Shown here piece by piece: positions 9,343 to 17,593 of a stretch of DNA of 64,000 nt. Origin of the DNA: Candidatus Aalborgicola bjergmarkensis (GTDB lineage Bacteria > Pseudomonadota > Gammaproteobacteria > Burkholderiales > Burkholderiaceae_C); assembly GCA_016708725.1 (NCBI GenBank), contig JADJFE010000006.1:278633-342632 (forward strand), written 5' to 3'. Positions within the stretch are counted from its first letter, which is position 1; each line of letters begins with the position of its first letter. Below the pieces are notes generated by a model, which saw only the letters and a list, made by a program, of their open reading frames with translations, did no database searches and had not been told where the DNA came from. Made by a program: the position numbers and the translations under genes.

Positions 9343-10809
9343 ATGAAAACACCCGACCACTTCAAACTTGGCCGCATTGCTGCCTGCTGCTTGCTCACAC
9401 TGGCCAGCGCAGGCATCGGCAACGCGCAGACCGCCCAGGAAACCAAAGAACCCGAAGCAACAGCCGCCCCCACTGCTGCGGAGCCGACCCAAAAAGACAT
9501 CGTTATGGATGCCGTAGCCACCCCGCCAGCAGCCACCCCGCCCAGAACCAGCGGCACTCTGGTTCCGACCCCGCCACGCACACAGCCCGCCACCACAACC
9601 AACGCCAATGCCACCGCAACACCAGCGGCCCGCCGCTACGCTGCCGCAGCGCACAACGCGGCCACTGCGGGCACGCTGGCAGAGCTGGCCCTGGACCTGA
9701 TGCGCCAGCAAAGTTCCACTACCGGCAACGCCCAGGTCAATGCCGTGGTCTCGCCTTTGTCGCTTGTCTCGGCGCTGGGCATGGTGTACACGGGCACTGC
9801 GGGAGCCAGCGCGAGCGAACTCGCTACCCTGCTGGGTACAGCCTCTGCGGGTGAGCGTGTTTACACCGCGCGCTTGCCGGTCTTGCTCGACGAATTGACC
9901 AAGCCCGGCGCGACCTCCGCGCCCTTCGTCATGGCCAACCGCGTCTGGCTTGATGGCACCGTGGCCAAAGCCGTCCCACCCAGCTACGCCAGCATGGTCA
10001 GCGACCGGTTCAACGCCGATGCGTCCATTGTTTCTTTTGCACAATCTGCTGCCGCGCGCAAGACCATCAACGGCTGGGTTGCACAGAAAACCGCCAACCG
10101 CATCCCGGAGCTGATGCCTGATGGCTCCATCACGTCCAGCACCAAACTGGTCGTCACCAACGCCATCCATTTCAAAAGCAAGTGGGAAAAACCCTTTGAC
10201 CCGGCCCTGACCGCTCCCAAACCCTTCAAGGTCTCGCCCAACGCAGCGGCCAAGCCAGTCCCCACCATGGTCGATGAGCGCCAGGTGCGCCTGGGCACCA
10301 TCGACAACATCACCGTGATGGAACTGCCCTTTGCGGGCGATCAATTCAGCCTCATGATCGGTGTGCCGCCTGCGGGGCATACCCTGGATGCTTTCGAGAA
10401 AGACCTTGAAGGCCTGGACATTGCCAGCTGGAGTGAGCATCTCAAACCCACCACCTGCAAGCTGGCGCTACCCAGATTCAGCATTGAACCCGCAAGCAAA
10501 CCGCTCAAGGCCAGTTTGCAAGCCCTGGGTGTGAAAACCGTGTTTGGCCCGGATGCCGACTTTGAACCCATGCTGGGCAAAGTTGGCAAAGGCGTGGTAC
10601 TGGACAACGTGTACCAAAGCGCCACCATCATCATTGACGAACAAGGTGGCGAGGCAGCCGCCGCCACCGGGGCCACTGCCGTGTCCAAATCATTCACCCC
10701 GCCCGCACCCAGTTGCGCAGTGGACCGCCCCTTTATCTTTGCCATCGTGCACCGTGCCACCGGGGCACCGCTGTTCGTAGGCAAAATAGCCGACCCGACA
10801 CAACACTGA
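9343..10809 (+). CDS. Exported serpin (serine protease inhibitor family)
   Basis: A 488-aa protein with a signal peptide, a Pro/Thr/Ala-rich spacer (residues ~30-105) and a full serpin domain. Landmarks are NAIHFKSKWEKPF, FSLMIGVPPAG, LALPRFSIEP and a C-terminal DRPFIFAIVH. The reactive-loop hinge runs from Glu433 to Thr442 (EQGGEAAAAT). Counting as in antitrypsin puts P1 at Lys449 and P1' at Ser450. An Ala-rich hinge indicates a working inhibitor; P14 is Gly rather than Thr/Ser. Serpins trap serine proteases and, in several cases, caspase-fold enzymes. The gene lies 14 bp after Casp2 and 7 bp before Casp3, so a link with the caspases is likely. Confidence 0.9.
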   Translation: MKTPDHFKLGRIAACCLLTLASAGIGNAQTAQETKEPEATAAPTAAEPTQKDIVMDAVATPPAATPPRTSGTLVPTPPRTQPATTTNANATATPAARRYAAAAHNAATAGTLAELALDLMRQQSSTTGNAQVNAVVSPLSLVSALGMVYTGTAGASASELATLLGTASAGERVYTARLPVLLDELTKPGATSAPFVMANRVWLDGTVAKAVPPSYASMVSDRFNADASIVSFAQSAAARKTINGWVAQKTANRIPELMPDGSITSSTKLVVTNAIHFKSKWEKPFDPALTAPKPFKVSPNAAAKPVPTMVDERQVRLGTIDNITVMELPFAGDQFSLMIGVPPAGHTLDAFEKDLEGLDIASWSEHLKPTTCKLALPRFSIEPASKPLKASLQALGVKTVFGPDADFEPMLGKVGKGVVLDNVYQSATIIIDEQGGEAAAATGATAVSKSFTPPAPSCAVDRPFIFAIVHRATGAPLFVGKIADPTQH

Positions 10810-10816
10810 ACCAACC

Positions 10817-12451
10817 ATGCACTCCCAACGCCTGCTTTGCTTCTGCCTTGCCCTGCTGCTGAGCCTGGCCGCCCAAGCCCAGCGCGTCTTGGGATTGGTC
10901 CAACTCAACGTTCCTGGCAGCGCCTCGCAAAACCTCTACGAAAAAAGCTATGCGCTGGTGATTGGCGCATCCAACTACCGCAACGGCTGGTCCCGCCTGC
11001 CCGGTGTGCTGGACGATGTGAAAGCGGTCGAGGCCGTGCTGGGCAAGCAGGGCTTCACCGTTACCCGCGTCATTGACCCCACCCGTGAGCAACTGGATGC
11101 GGCCTTGCGCAGCTTTGTCGGCAAGTACGGGCAAAAGGTCAACGACCGGCTGCTGGTCTACTTTGCCGGCCACGGCCACACGCTCACCACTGCTGCCGGG
11201 GGCAAGCTGGGCTACATCGTTCCCGTGGACGCACCCAACCCAAACCTGGATTTGGGCGGCTTCAAGGCCACCGCCTACAGCATGAACACCATTGAAGACC
11301 TGGCCAAGCAAATGGATTCGCGCCACGCACTGTTCCTGTTCGACAGTTGCTTCTCAGGCACCATCTTTCGCACCCGTTCCGGTGTGCCGGACAGCATCTC
11401 GGACAAAACCTCCAAACCCGTGCGCCAGTTCATCACCGCAGGCGATGAAGAGCAGCCCGTACCTGACCAAAGCATTTTTCGCAGGCAATTGGTTGAGGGT
11501 CTGGGCGAGGATGCCGAAGCCGATCTCAACCGCGACGGCTACATCACTGGCAGCGAACTGGGCATGTTTCTGGAAGACAAGGTAACCAACTATTCACGCA
11601 GAACGCAAACGCCACGCCACGGCAAAATTCAAAACCCGGACCTTGACAAAGGCGATTTTGTCTTTGTTTCACTCAAGGGTCGCGCAGGTACGCAGGTGGC
11701 CAGCATTGTTCCCGAGCCGGTGACCCCACTCCAGCCCGTGCGCCCGGTTGCCCCGGTTGCGCCTGCGACAAATCCGCCCAGCGAAGATTTTGGCATCCGC
11801 ATGGTGCGCATACCGGCGGGCAGTTTTGAGATGGGCAGCAACGATGGCGATAGCGACGAAAAGCCGGTACACCGGGTGAGTGTGCGTGCCTTTGAGTTGG
11901 GGGCAACGGAAGTGACGCAAGGGCAATGGCGTGCGGTGATGGGGAGCAATCCGAGCAATTTCAAAGACTGCGGGAACGACTGCCCGGTGGAGATGGTAAG
12001 CTGGGACGACGTTCAGGAGTTCATCAAGAAGCTGAACCAAAAGACTGGCAAGCAGTACCGTTTGCCCAGTGAAGCGGAGTGGGAATATGCGTGCCGGGCA
12101 GGAGGAAGGCATCAATACTGCGGCAGTGACGATCTGGATGCCGTAGCCTGGTATTCGAATAACAGTGGAAACAAGACCCAACCGGTCGGGAAAAAGCAGG
12201 CCAACGCCTGGGGCTTATACGACATGACTGGCAACGTATGGGAATGGGTGCAGGACTGCTGGAATGAGAGCTACAGCGGGGCACCGACGGACGGAAGCGC
12301 CTGGATGAGTGGAAACTGTGGTCTGCGCGCTGTGCGCGGCGGTTCCTGGAGCAACCTACCGAGGAACGCGCGCGCGGCCAACCGCTACTGGGACGTCACG
12401 GCGAACCGGGACAACAGCTTCGGTTTGCGTTTAGCCAGGATGCTGCCGTAG
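10817..12451 (+). CDS. Exported caspase fused to FGE-like lectin domain (Casp3)
   Basis: A 544-aa protein. A signal peptide ends near AAQA-Q. The caspase domain (residues ~43-285) has VYFAGHG (His119) and FDSCFSGT (Cys178), and an acidic loop DLNRDGYITGSEL. After a Pro-rich linker (QVASIVPEPVTPLQPV) comes an FGE-sulfatase/C-type-lectin-fold domain (MVRIPAGSFEMGS, EVTQGQWRAVMG, YRLPSEAEWEYACRAGG, GNVWEWVQDC, RAVRGGSW). The formylglycine-forming cysteines are absent. Codons 512-537 form a block that varies against the copy at 2205 as in a DGR target. Protease plus diversified lectin tail suggests a sensor-effector protein; this is inference. Confidence 0.9.
   Translation: MHSQRLLCFCLALLLSLAAQAQRVLGLVQLNVPGSASQNLYEKSYALVIGASNYRNGWSRLPGVLDDVKAVEAVLGKQGFTVTRVIDPTREQLDAALRSFVGKYGQKVNDRLLVYFAGHGHTLTTAAGGKLGYIVPVDAPNPNLDLGGFKATAYSMNTIEDLAKQMDSRHALFLFDSCFSGTIFRTRSGVPDSISDKTSKPVRQFITAGDEEQPVPDQSIFRRQLVEGLGEDAEADLNRDGYITGSELGMFLEDKVTNYSRRTQTPRHGKIQNPDLDKGDFVFVSLKGRAGTQVASIVPEPVTPLQPVRPVAPVAPATNPPSEDFGIRMVRIPAGSFEMGSNDGDSDEKPVHRVSVRAFELGATEVTQGQWRAVMGSNPSNFKDCGNDCPVEMVSWDDVQEFIKKLNQKTGKQYRLPSEAEWEYACRAGGRHQYCGSDDLDAVAWYSNNSGNKTQPVGKKQANAWGLYDMTGNVWEWVQDCWNESYSGAPTDGSAWMSGNCGLRAVRGGSWSNLPRNARAANRYWDVTANRDNSFGLRLARMLP
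12350..12427 (+). other. Putative DGR variable region 2
   Basis: Codons 512-537 of Casp3. Aligned with the inverted copy at 2205-2282, AAC-type codons in one copy are replaced by GAC, GTC, TTC or CTC in the other. The invariant codons GCG CGC GCG GCC and CGC TAC contain almost no adenine. The flanks of 25 and 23 bp are identical in the two copies. Confidence 0.62.
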
Positions 12452-12456
12452 GCAGC
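12442..12456. promoter_or_regulatory. GC hairpin after variable region 2
   Basis: GCTGCC and GGCAGC pair around a GTA loop, directly after the IMH-like conserved end and overlapping the stop codon. It occupies the same place as the hairpin at 2173-2190. Confidence 0.55.
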
Positions 12457-12745
12457 TCTCCCCTTGACTCCTTTACCCCTTTACCCCTTTGAATGCCAGC
12501 GATGATGGGCAATGTGCGGAGGCTGTTCCTGGTTTGCCGCCTTTGGCGGCTCGAAAAATTTTTGGCTTTTACAAGGCAAATCGGACTGTAGGGCATGTGG
12601 GGCGTGCGGGGACAGCTATTAGAAACTGAGTGAACAACCAACCTTGCGTGTATTGCATCTGACGTTTTGCAGCCAATTTCGTTATCTCACCCATAAGCAG
12701 ACTAATTTTTTCCAAACCACTTTTCCCTCAACCTGAAAGCACACC
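12457..12745. repeat. Intergenic inverted copy of the 2.0-2.17 kb block
   Basis: The stretch holds tandem CCTTTACC units (about 12470-12490), the hairpin GCCGCCTTTGGCGGC (about 12536-12550) and a half copy of the CCCGCAC repeat (about 12575-12622). Together these match the sequence after the truncated lectin gene. The 15-bp element GACGTTTTGCAGCCA lies at 12661-12675. No gene is visible. Confidence 0.65.
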
Positions 12746-13411
12746 ATGAAAACCGCTACCACAACCACCACACAACTTCTTGGCCGCACCCTGATTGCTG
12801 CCGCGTGCGCCATGGCCGCCACTGCCTATGCTGCGCCGGATACCGAAGCGGACATCAAGGACATTGTGCTCAACCGCATCAACGCCCCATTGGTGGTGAC
12901 AAACCCGACTGCCACCCCGGCGGCCACGCGGCCTACGCCTGTCAATTCTGTCACCAGCATCCACGCCAATGGCGATGCGATGATGGTAAGCGTATTGCAG
13001 GAGTCAGCCAATGGCGGACTCAAGCCGCATCCCACCAACACCCTGTTCAAAACCGGCGACAAGTTCCGCGTCAAAATGCTGGCCTCGCGCGATGGCAAGG
13101 TGGCGCTGTACAACACCAAGCCCACGGGTGAACTGGTCAAGGAGCCGCTGTGGCGCGGTGATGTGACGCGCGGGCTGGAGATCATCTCGCCGAGTATGCG
13201 ACTGGAAGGCACCAAGGGAACCGACAAGCTCCACATCGTGCTCGAACCCGCAGTGCCGGAAAGCAGCGGCATGCTGGCCTGGCTGGGCACATGGCTGGGT
13301 AGCACCAGTAAAGACATTCGCCTGGATGTGCAAAACACCCACAGCGACACCTACTTGCTCGGCGTTGCCAACAAGGGTCTGGTCACCACGCTGCGCATCA
13401 CGCACCGCTAG
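12746..13411 (+). CDS. Exported DUF4384-like protein A2, paralogue of A1
   Basis: A 221-aa protein with a signal peptide (MAATAYA-A) and the same all-beta domain as the 3434 protein. Shared landmarks are IKDIVLNRI, GDAMMVSVLQESANGGL, TLFKTGDKFRVKMLAS, LYNTKP, EPLWRGD and LHIVLEP. It follows Casp3 after a 294-bp repeat-filled gap, so it probably has its own promoter, and it ends in a good terminator. The two paralogues bracket the caspase-serpin operon. Function unknown. Confidence 0.78.
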   Translation: MKTATTTTTQLLGRTLIAAACAMAATAYAAPDTEADIKDIVLNRINAPLVVTNPTATPAATRPTPVNSVTSIHANGDAMMVSVLQESANGGLKPHPTNTLFKTGDKFRVKMLASRDGKVALYNTKPTGELVKEPLWRGDVTRGLEIISPSMRLEGTKGTDKLHIVLEPAVPESSGMLAWLGTWLGSTSKDIRLDVQNTHSDTYLLGVANKGLVTTLRITHR

Positions 13412-13426
13412 CCGCAGACGCCTACT

Positions 13427-13460
13427 TCGGTTGCCGTTTGACCAGGATATTGCCGCAGGC
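13427..13460 (+). repeat. Third, degenerate copy of the lectin-gene 3' end
   Basis: TTCGGTTGCCGTTTGACCAG and the bases after it match the last ~34 bp of Casp3 at roughly 28 positions, including CCAGGAT and TGCCG. The rest of the gene is absent. It lies directly before the hairpin of the 13450 terminator. Confidence 0.5.
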
Positions 13461-13487
13461 ATAGTCATTGCTTGCGGCAATTTTTTT
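13450..13487 (+). terminator. Rho-independent terminator after A2
   Basis: TTGCCGCAGGC pairs with GCTTGCGGCAA around a short loop and is followed by seven T residues. It is well placed to end transcription of the 12746 gene. Confidence 0.8.
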
Positions 13488-13541
13488 GTGTTTTCAATGC
13501 ATATCTGGCTGTATGCTTTATGGAACGTGCGGAAGCAGCTA

Positions 13542-14214
13542 GTGCGCCAGCGTAAGCCGGTAAATCGTAGTTGATGGAAGTTCAATACAGGGAAGAAATA
13601 GCGAAATCACTCTGGCCCCGAGTCATGCGTTGCACATCGCGAGGTGTACATCGAAGCGTTGACAGGGGAGACCAGCAGGCCAGCCATTGAGCCGCGAAAT
13701 TACGCGAATACAGGATGCAGACGGAGTTAGCTTTCACGGAATGCAACACAGACCATGGCGTTACGCGCGAGTCATGGTCTGATCCTGCGCGGTCAAAGAC
13801 CCTGAGCATGTTGGGAAGCGATTTACACGGAAGCTGGGAGGTCTCATCGGTGCCCGCGTCAGGAGACATGGGCGGGATAGGCAAGGCCCAAAGCCATAAC
13901 CCTGTCGTCTACGCCGGTGAGAAGTCGGATACGCCCGTAGTACCGAAGAAGCTGTCGAACAAGGGGAAACCTGCGGAGGCGGTGGAGGAAAGGGGCGTAG
14001 CCAAGGGAAACGTCAGCGAGAACCCCGCACACCGAACACAGAGCCGGAGCAAAGTTGCGTCGAGGGGACTTGAGGGCGTACGTATAGCAGCAAGCCTCCT
14101 CACCCGGAGGCACGTTTCTATGCGTCACATACCTGAGGCAGGAGCCGTATGCGGTAATTCTGCACGTACGGATCTGTGCGGGGGGCAGGGGGTAACCTCT
14201 GTCCCTACCGCGAC
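13542..14214 (+). mobile_element. Group II intron relic (ORF eroded)
   Basis: The left end GTGCGCC fits the GUGYG start. The right end holds a domain V hairpin at 14142-14175 (GAGCCGTATGCGG ... CACGTACGGATCT), a domain VI stem with a GTAA loop (about 14180-14208) and a terminal AC. Removing 13542-14214 joins AGCAGCTA to TCAATA, rebuilding the end of the common repeat, which supports these boundaries. Inside, 13860-14100 still codes the N-terminus typical of intron reverse transcriptases (MGGIGKAQSHNPVVYAGEKS, then NKGKPAEAVEERGVAKGN), but the RT and maturase domains are gone. The element is about 673 bp and could move only in trans. Confidence 0.72.
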
Positions 14215-14577
14215 TCAATAACGCAGTAAAAGTAACCCAGTCCACAGCACCACAGAACATCCAAAGAGCCGCACCATGACGAGTCATACCGCCTCGTTTA
14301 CAAGCCAGTCCCCTCTCCCCAGCATCACGTCCGCAAGCGCTGCATTCTGTGGCCCCGTGGCAGTGACAAACCATGTGCGTGGCAGATAATCAACACCCAT
14401 TGCCCCCTGTGGCGGACTGCTTCACATTTCTTACAGATCGCATGGGTTACATGCCTGTTTCAAAGTGCGATACTGGACGTCACGCGGCGGAGATATCTAT
14501 CTTTAGCCTGAAGTTCCTCCCCAAAAAAGCCGAGTTTTCCCAATGAAACCGCCTGAAATTTTGGTTCCACGTACTGA
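14215..14577. other. Intergenic, no gene seen
   Basis: The sequence between the intron relic and the IS1634 transposase tail. I see no convincing coding region. The outer end of the IS1634 element should lie within it, but I could not fix its terminal repeat by eye. Confidence 0.5.
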
Positions 14578-14787
14578 CTACATTTTTATCTGGGCGATCA
14601 ATTCAAGTGCGCGTTTCTGTTTTGAATTTGGGGTTGTGATTATCTCGAAAGTGGGGGTATCGGCTGCATCACCTAGCATGCGGCACGTGTTGCGGACGAT
14701 GCCTTGAAGCTCGGTCATCAAGGTCTGGAAACTGTGTGTAGGAGTGCCGTCCTCGAGCGTATGGGTTTGCACCTTCTTCAGTGCTGC
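14578..14787 (-). pseudogene. C-terminal fragment of IS1634-type transposase
   Basis: It codes the last 69 residues of an IS1634-family transposase (TLEDGTPTHSFQTLMTEL, then FEIITTPNSKQKRALELI). It is the missing end of the transposase whose N-terminal 499 codons lie at 22937-24433. Joining the two across one copy of ATCGC restores an in-frame 568-codon protein, KRSD-AALKK at the join. The separation is due to the 8.1-kb insert between them. Confidence 0.82.
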
Positions 14788-14792
14788 ATCGC
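14788..14792. repeat. Target-site duplication, left copy (ATCGC)
   Basis: ATCGC directly precedes the left end of the 8.1-kb insert and is repeated at 22937-22941 after its right end. Confidence 0.7.
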
Positions 14793-14857
14793 TGTTACCG
14801 GCTGTCTAATAGCGCGCAAATTTGGCGGAGTTTTTCAAGCGCTGGTGCACAAACAAA

Positions 14858-14876
14858 AAGGGCCTTGTCGGCCCTT
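14858..14876 (-). terminator. Terminator after the IS21 gene block
   Basis: AAGGGCC pairs with GGCCCTT around a short loop. On the minus strand it is followed by TTTTTGTTTG. It lies about 30 bp after the stop of the 78-aa gene. Confidence 0.65.
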
Positions 14877-14906
14877 AGTTATTGGTTCAGAAAACAATAG
14901 TTGAGA

Positions 14907-15143
14907 TCAGAATGGCACCCCATCATCATCGTCTGAGTAAACAGGCTTGAATCGAGTGATACGTGTGGCTTTCTGGTGCGCATGTAGTTTGTCCTGATAA
15001 CGGCTGTAAATCACATGCAGCAAGTCCTCCAACAACTCTGCAACGGCCGCTGCCTGCTCAGTGCTCCAGTCATTGTCGATGGTCATGAACAGACCGGATT
15101 GTCGCCCTGAAGGCAATTGCATATGTTTTGTAACGCGCTTCAT
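14907..15143 (-). CDS. Small protein coupled to istB
   Basis: A 78-aa protein with an acidic end (VYSDDDDGVPF) and a central helical stretch (EQAAAVAELLEDLLHVIYSRYQDKLHAHQ). Its ATG overlaps the istB stop as ATGA, so it is translated with the transposition genes. I do not recognise the family. It may be an accessory protein of the element. Confidence 0.55.
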   Translation of the reverse strand: MKRVTKHMQLPSGRQSGLFMTIDNDWSTEQAAAVAELLEDLLHVIYSRYQDKLHAHQKATRITRFKPVYSDDDDGVPF

Positions 15144-15893
15144 GATTTAGCCTTTCTGCGTTTGGCTGCCATATCTGTGGATCGTGCCTGTGCCTCCTTG
15201 AGACGATAGGATTCGCCCTCGATGCCAATCACCTCAGAGTGATGCACCAGGCGGTCAACCAAGGACACCACACAAACGGCATTGGGAAAGACATCCCCCA
15301 GTCGGCAAACGCCTTATTGGTGGTCGCAATCGTGCTCTTGGACTCATAGCGACGGTTGATCAACTCCGAAGAGCAAGTCGGCATGCCGGTTTGAGTATGA
15401 GAGGTAGCCGATCTCATCAATCACCAACAAATCCGGATTGACGTAATGACGCAAACGCCTGCGTAGCGCCGCATCACTGTCCATGGCAGCCAACTCCCCA
15501 ACATCTCTCCTGCGGTGGTGAAGCGCACCGTAAAACCCTGAACCAGAGCCTGATAAGCCACATTTTTTGCCAGCATTGACTTGCCCACGCCATTGTTACC
15601 GCGCAATATCACGTTGACGGATTGCGCCATGAACTCCAGCGTCATCAAAGCCTCGATGGCTGCGCGATCACATTGTTTGGGCCACTTCCAGTCAAAGTCC
15701 GCTAGTGCCTTGAATCGCCCGATGCGTGCGTCATTCAGGCGTCGCTCAAGGCTGCGCTGGGTACGTGCGTGCTCCTCCCAGTCCAGCAGACTTGGCAGCC
15801 AGGGGCATCGGCCAGTTCTGACCAATGTTCCAGCACACCGTGTAGGCGTAGATTTTTGGCTCGCGTGAACAAAGCATCATTTTTGGGATCCAT
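15140..15893 (-). pseudogene. istB: IstB-like ATPase, set 2 (frameshifted)
   Basis: The IS21 transposition helper ATPase that delivers target DNA to IstA. Visible pieces are MDPKNDALFTRAKNLRLHG at the start, the P-loop LRGNNGVGKSMLAKNVAYQAL, and INRRYESKSTIATTNKAF near the end, in three different frames. At least two indels break it. Full length would be about 250 aa, as in the family. Its stop overlaps the next gene by 4 bp. Confidence 0.75.
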
Positions 15894-17593
15894 CGTTGTC
15901 GCCCCTTGATGTTTCTGGTTGGGAATCAGTGTTGTTTAATTGGTCGTAATTTTTCAATGGGTGGGGGTGGATCACCGCGTCACGCAGTCGAACGTTTTCA
16001 CTGAGTTGCACGACCACCGGCGCAGGGGCTTGCTGGGCTTGGCGCTGTGCCTCCAGCGCCAGACGAACTGCATTGGGGTGGGGTACCTTGCGTTGCAGTG
16101 CGTTCAGAACGGCCGTTTGCACCTGGTCGGCACCGTAGCGATCAAGCAATCGCAGCAGCGCTGCAGTGATAGCGCCCAGGTGTTCACCTTTGGCTGCGGC
16201 CTGTGTGAGTAACTCCACGCTGGCAGGTACGGCCTGCTGCAAACGATTCATACCACGCTGGGCGTGCGCTGCGGCTTTTCTCTCAACCAGGTCTTTGATG
16301 TGTGATTCAATCTCGATTTGCTGACCCTTGTCATAGCTGCGAGCGTGGATGGCCACCACCGTCTGGGCATCCAGAATACGCACCGTTTTGGTATCAGCAA
16401 GCACCGTGAGCGTTTTGCGCACATGGGTGTGCGGTACCGAATAGTCATTGAGGTCAAAGCGAACATACGGGGTTTTTCCGACCTTGACCACCACACGCTC
16501 TTCCACCGGATAGGGTTGGCAGGCAATTGCAGAAGGCGTGGCACCTCCTGGGAAAAGGCCTGTGCTACCGTCATGGTTTTGTCTTGCGGACAAGCCCGAT
16601 CACTGGCAGTTCCATTGATCCACGCATCGGCCTGGGCATTGAGGTCATCCAGATCGGTAAATGTACGTGCGGCAAAGAAGTTGTCACGGATATAGCGAAT
16701 GGCGCGTTCGACACGCCCCTTCTCATTCCCTCTGGCCACGGCCACCGGGCGCGGTTCGAAGTGGTAGTGGGCGGCAAAATCCAGTAGTGCTGGGTGAGAA
16801 TCGAATGGCATCACCCTGGCGCTCCAACACGGCGCTTTTGAGATTGTCATACAGCAGTATCCTGGGCACACCACCCCAGGACTGGAACGCCTGGACATGG
16901 CCACGCAAAAACTCTCCATACGCGCATCCAGGGAGAAACGCAAAAAATACGCCGTGACCAGGACAGCACGGCCACGAAGGCCATCAAAGGCCGTTTGGCT
17001 TTGCCGATTTGCAGGTGGCCAAAGTGGCCCCAGTCAATCTGAGCTTGTTCGCCGATAAGGGTAACCAAACGCAGATACGCCTCGGGCAAGGGTCTGGGTC
17101 GATGCTGGGCGATGAGGTGGCGAAAATGATCTGGGCCACCTTGGTAGCCACGCACTGTGACCATGGCGTACAGCCGGCTGGCCCTGAGATCGGGAAACTT
17201 CTTCAAGGTCTCAAGAACGAACGGCAAATAGGCATCGATGTTTGATGCGCGCACAGTTCCGATGCGGGGCAAGCCCGCTTGGCGCAAGACTCTCTCGACC
17301 GTGCCGTGGTGCACCTTGAGTTGGCGAGCAATGGTGCCGGTTGGCCACTTCTCTGCATGGTAATAACGCAATATCTTGGCTCTGAGTTCAGGGTCACGGG
17401 CATGGTGTGCTTCCTTGTGTGGGGTTGAACGACGGATGCGACGGCGTAAAAAGTCGATACGCACAAATTCAGCGCAGCTGCTTTGACAGAAATGACACTG
17501 CCAGAGCCGCTGTGGCACATCGACTTTGATTGCACTCACATCCGCGTCCAGTAGAGCAAATGCTGTGGGGGGTGGGGAACCCTGATGCGTCAC
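15877..17593 (-). pseudogene. istA: IstA transposase, set 2 (frameshifted)
   Basis: The IS21 DDE transposase. The N-terminal part (16847-17593) has an HTH region (KWPTGTIARQLKVHHGTVERVL) and the start of the catalytic core (GEQAQIDWGHFGHL, first Asp). The middle (16248-16943) and C-terminal (15877-16593) parts lie in other frames, with GNEKGRVERAIRYIRDNFF marking the Glu region. At least two frameshifts are needed. The reading frame begins with a Zn-finger-like segment (WQCHFCQSSCAEFVRIDFL) preceded by VTHQG, the end motif of the Zn-finger genes upstream in set 1. Confidence 0.75.

Noticed and set aside
9286..10440. Long open frame (384 aa) on the minus strand
   Set aside because: It lies opposite the serpin gene and codes a Gly/Arg-rich sequence without any family match; it is an antisense shadow of a GC-rich gene.
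13715..14221. Group II intron ORF remnant as a possible DGR reverse transcriptase
   Set aside because: The motifs are those of the intron-encoded protein N-terminus; no reverse transcriptase core is left and no template repeat lies beside it.
13859..14374. 171-aa open frame on the minus strand
   Set aside because: It runs antisense through intron RNA structure and intergenic DNA; the sequence is not protein-like.
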